6,486 nucleotides of DNA from Gemmatimonadaceae bacterium. Its GTDB lineage: Bacteria; Gemmatimonadota; Gemmatimonadetes; Gemmatimonadales; Gemmatimonadaceae. The notes beneath the pieces are model-generated. The model did no database searches. It was not told the DNA's origin and worked only from the letters and a program-made list of their open reading frames with translations. Of the stretch, positions 4,605 through 6,486 are shown piece by piece (the stretch's first letter is position 1; each line of letters opens with the position of its first letter). The stretch covers positions 1 to 6,486 of the forward strand of contig JADGQU010000140.1 in NCBI GenBank assembly GCA_017881545.1. Reading direction: 5' to 3'. The position numbers were made by a program, and so were the translations under genes.

Positions 4605-6486
4605 ATGAGCTTCGATCATTCGATTCGCCGCCGTCCACGCTCGATGGTGGGCTTGTTCCTGCCGGCAACGCTGGCTGGGATCGTTTTTGGCGCGCTTGGC
4701 TGTTCGTTTTTTCAGTTCTCACCAGCCGCTTCTCCAGCTCCGACCGAGAGCCGTGCCGCCTCGGCTCCAATACCGACCGGGACTTTCTCTGCCTCGGCAC
4801 CAAGTCCCGATCCGCGCGTCGGACTCCGGGCCGGTGCGTATGACGCCGCCGAGGCGGTCTGGAATCTGAGGGTGCTGTCGGAGACGAGACCTTCGGAGAA
4901 GTTCGCGGGCGGGATCAACTCCGATCTGGCCTTCCTGGGCAACTACGTCATTCAGGGAAGCTTCAGCGGTTATCAGGTCTGGGATATCTCCAATCCCCGG
5001 CAGGTGTCGCTCAAGACGTCGTACTTCTGCCCGGCATCGCAGAGCGACGTCTCGGTCTATCGAAACCTGTTGTTCGTCTCCGGCGAAGACCTGGGCGCCA
5101 GAATCGACTGTGGCGCAGGCGGTGTGAAGGACACGGTCAGCAAAGATCGGCTGCGTGGAATTCGCATCTTCGACATCAGCGACATCAACAATCCGAAGAA
5201 TGTCGGCAACGTGCAGACCTGCCGCGGATCGCACACCCACAGCCTGCTCGTCGATCCAAAGGATCCCGCGAACGTCTACGTCTACGTCTCCGGCTCCGGC
5301 GGGGTACGATCGCCGAGTGAGCTCGCGGGATGCGTGAATCTTTCCCCGGACAAGGACCCGAACTCGGCGCTGTTCCGCATCGAAGTGATCAAGGTGCCGC
5401 TCGCTCATCCCGAGCAGGCGGCGATCGTCACCTCGCCGCGGATATTCAGCGGACTCACGGCGCCAGCGCATCACGGTGAAACCGCGATCGACATCGCCGA
5501 GCACAAGAAGGAAGTGGAGACGGCGAAGGCGCGCGGAGCCTACACGGCGGTGCTTTTTGGTGAGGAGCAGGTCGCGCCCGATTTCTTCGTCGCCGAGCAG
5601 CTGAAGACGATTACCGCCGCACGCGGCGGTACGGGTGCGCCGACAGCCGCGGACAGCGCAACTCTGCGACGCGAGCTTCCGAACATTGTCGCGAAAATGT
5701 TCGGCCCGAATGCGTCCGCGACACCGTCCGGTCCCCAACCCGGCCCGAGTCAATGTCACGACATCACTCTGTACCCGGCGATCGGCAAAGCCGGCGGCGC
5801 CTGCGGCGGTTACGGCCTGCTTCTCGACATCACCGATCCGGCGCATCCCGTTCGCCTCAATGCAGCGGCCGATTCCAATTTCTCGTACTGGCATTCCGCG
5901 ACCTTCAACAACGACGGCAGCAAGGTTCTCTTCTCCGACGAGTGGGGCGGAGGAATGCAGCCGAAGTGTCGCTCGACCGATCCACGCGAGTGGGGCGCCG
6001 ACGCGATCTTCACTGTTTCGGGGAGCGACATGCAGTTCAAGAGCTACTACAAGCTCCCGGCTCCGCAGACGAAGGTGGAGAATTGCGTCGCCCACAACGG
6101 CTCGCTCATCCCGATTCCCGGGCGTGACGTGATGGCGCAGGCCTGGTATCAGGGAGGCATCTCGGTGTTCGAATGGACCGACCCCGCGCACCCGCGCGAA
6201 ATCGCCTACTTCGATCGCGGCCCCGCGGACACCACGCTCAAGCTGAGTGGCTCGTGGTCGGCTTACTGGTACAACGGAGTGATCGTGAGCTCGGAGATCA
6301 CTCGCGGGCTCGACATCTTCGAGCTGGCGCCCAGCGCGTTCATCTCGCAGAACGAGATCGACGCGGCGAAGACGATTCACTTCGACTACTACAATACTCA
6401 GGGGCAGCAGAAGCTGGTGTGGCCGCCATCGTTCGCGCTGGCGCGGGCGTACGTCGATCAGCTCGAGCGCTCCGGTGGTCTTGCGC
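4605..6486 (+). CDS. LVIVD-repeat beta-propeller lipoprotein, 3' partial
   Basis: At least 627 residues with no stop before the window ends; the true C-terminus is outside. A basic N-terminus (RRRPR, 8-12) leads to a hydrophobic segment (15-32) ending ALGC, a somewhat loose lipobox with C33. A Pro/Ala/Ser linker (38-70) follows. The rest looks like a beta-propeller of the LVIVD / choice-of-anchor-B kind, with recurrent strands ending in D-I-(S/T)-(N/D)-P: YQVWDISNPRQV (123-134), IRIFDISDINNPKNV (186-200), LLLDITDPAHPVRL (405-418), ISVFEWTDPAHPREI (519-533), LDIFELAPS (569-577). Other strands carry histidines: SHTHSLLVDP (209-218), YWHSATFNNDG (428-438), VAHNGSLIPIPG (495-506). A non-propeller insert spans about 283-383. 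Eight cysteines follow C33, fitting an oxidising compartment. Role unknown; probably co-expressed with the DUF305 lipoprotein. The 553-codon minus-strand frame over it is a shadow. Confidence 0.85.
   Translation, partial: MSFDHSIRRRPRSMVGLFLPATLAGIVFGALGCSFFQFSPAASPAPTESRAASAPIPTGTFSASAPSPDPRVGLRAGAYDAAEAVWNLRVLSETRPSEKFAGGINSDLAFLGNYVIQGSFSGYQVWDISNPRQVSLKTSYFCPASQSDVSVYRNLLFVSGEDLGARIDCGAGGVKDTVSKDRLRGIRIFDISDINNPKNVGNVQTCRGSHTHSLLVDPKDPANVYVYVSGSGGVRSPSELAGCVNLSPDKDPNSALFRIEVIKVPLAHPEQAAIVTSPRIFSGLTAPAHHGETAIDIAEHKKEVETAKARGAYTAVLFGEEQVAPDFFVAEQLKTITAARGGTGAPTAADSATLRRELPNIVAKMFGPNASATPSGPQPGPSQCHDITLYPAIGKAGGACGGYGLLLDITDPAHPVRLNAAADSNFSYWHSATFNNDGSKVLFSDEWGGGMQPKCRSTDPREWGADAIFTVSGSDMQFKSYYKLPAPQTKVENCVAHNGSLIPIPGRDVMAQAWYQGGISVFEWTDPAHPREIAYFDRGPADTTLKLSGSWSAYWYNGVIVSSEITRGLDIFELAPSAFISQNEIDAAKTIHFDYYNTQGQQKLVWPPSFALARAYVDQLERSGGLA
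5274..5291 (+). repeat. Short hexamer repeat inside the propeller gene
   Basis: GTCTAC occurs twice in tandem followed by the variant GTCTCC, encoding VYVYVS, an alternating beta-strand. This is low-complexity coding sequence, probably without regulatory meaning, though such tracts can slip in replication. Confidence 0.5.

Noticed and set aside
4605..4643. Twin-arginine signal in the propeller protein (RRRPRSM)
   Set aside because: Arginines are present but the S-R-R-x-F-L-K pattern is not; a Sec lipoprotein signal ending ALGC explains the region better.
4719..6380. 553-codon minus-strand open frame
   Set aside because: Antisense shadow of the propeller lipoprotein gene: no recognisable domain, Arg/Val-rich composition, and no stronger signals than the plus strand, which has a ribosome binding site, export signal and repeats.

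Overview
The window is GC-rich, densely coded bacterial DNA with seven protein genes, two of them cut by the window edges. There are no RNA genes, insertion sequences or CRISPR arrays that I can see. A member of Gemmatimonadota or a similar GC-rich soil phylum would fit: it has a DUF305 lipoprotein next to a long LVIVD-type propeller lipoprotein, and a sugar porter with a PfkB kinase. That is an impression from memory of these families, not a computed placement.

Layout. (1) Bases 2-1444, plus strand: three small membrane proteins in a row. They are a VanZ-like protein (5' end outside the window), a DUF2238/YjdF protein whose start lies inside the VanZ reading frame, and a 61-residue two-helix protein. 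(2) Bases 1530-3745, minus strand: a two-gene sugar operon. An MFS sugar porter is followed by a PfkB-family sugar kinase, joined by a 4-base ATGA overlap; the pair resembles fructose uptake and phosphorylation modules. It converges on group 1. (3) Bases 3867-6486, plus strand, divergent from the sugar operon: a His/Met-rich DUF305 lipoprotein and, 63 bases later, a large secreted beta-propeller lipoprotein of the LVIVD-repeat type that runs off the right edge.

How they work together. The sugar genes form a plain import-and-phosphorylate unit. The DUF305 and LVIVD proteins are probably co-transcribed and both exported with lipid anchors, so they may act together in the cell envelope. Histidine/methionine clusters in the first and scattered, mostly strand-edge histidines in the second make metal handling a reasonable but unproven idea. 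The least described parts are this lipoprotein pair and the VanZ-DUF2238 tandem, whose C-terminal acidic motifs align with identical spacing.

Annotation trap: the longest stop-to-stop frame in the right third (minus strand, about 4719-6380) is an antisense shadow. The real gene there is the plus-strand frame from 4605, which has no stop before the window ends.
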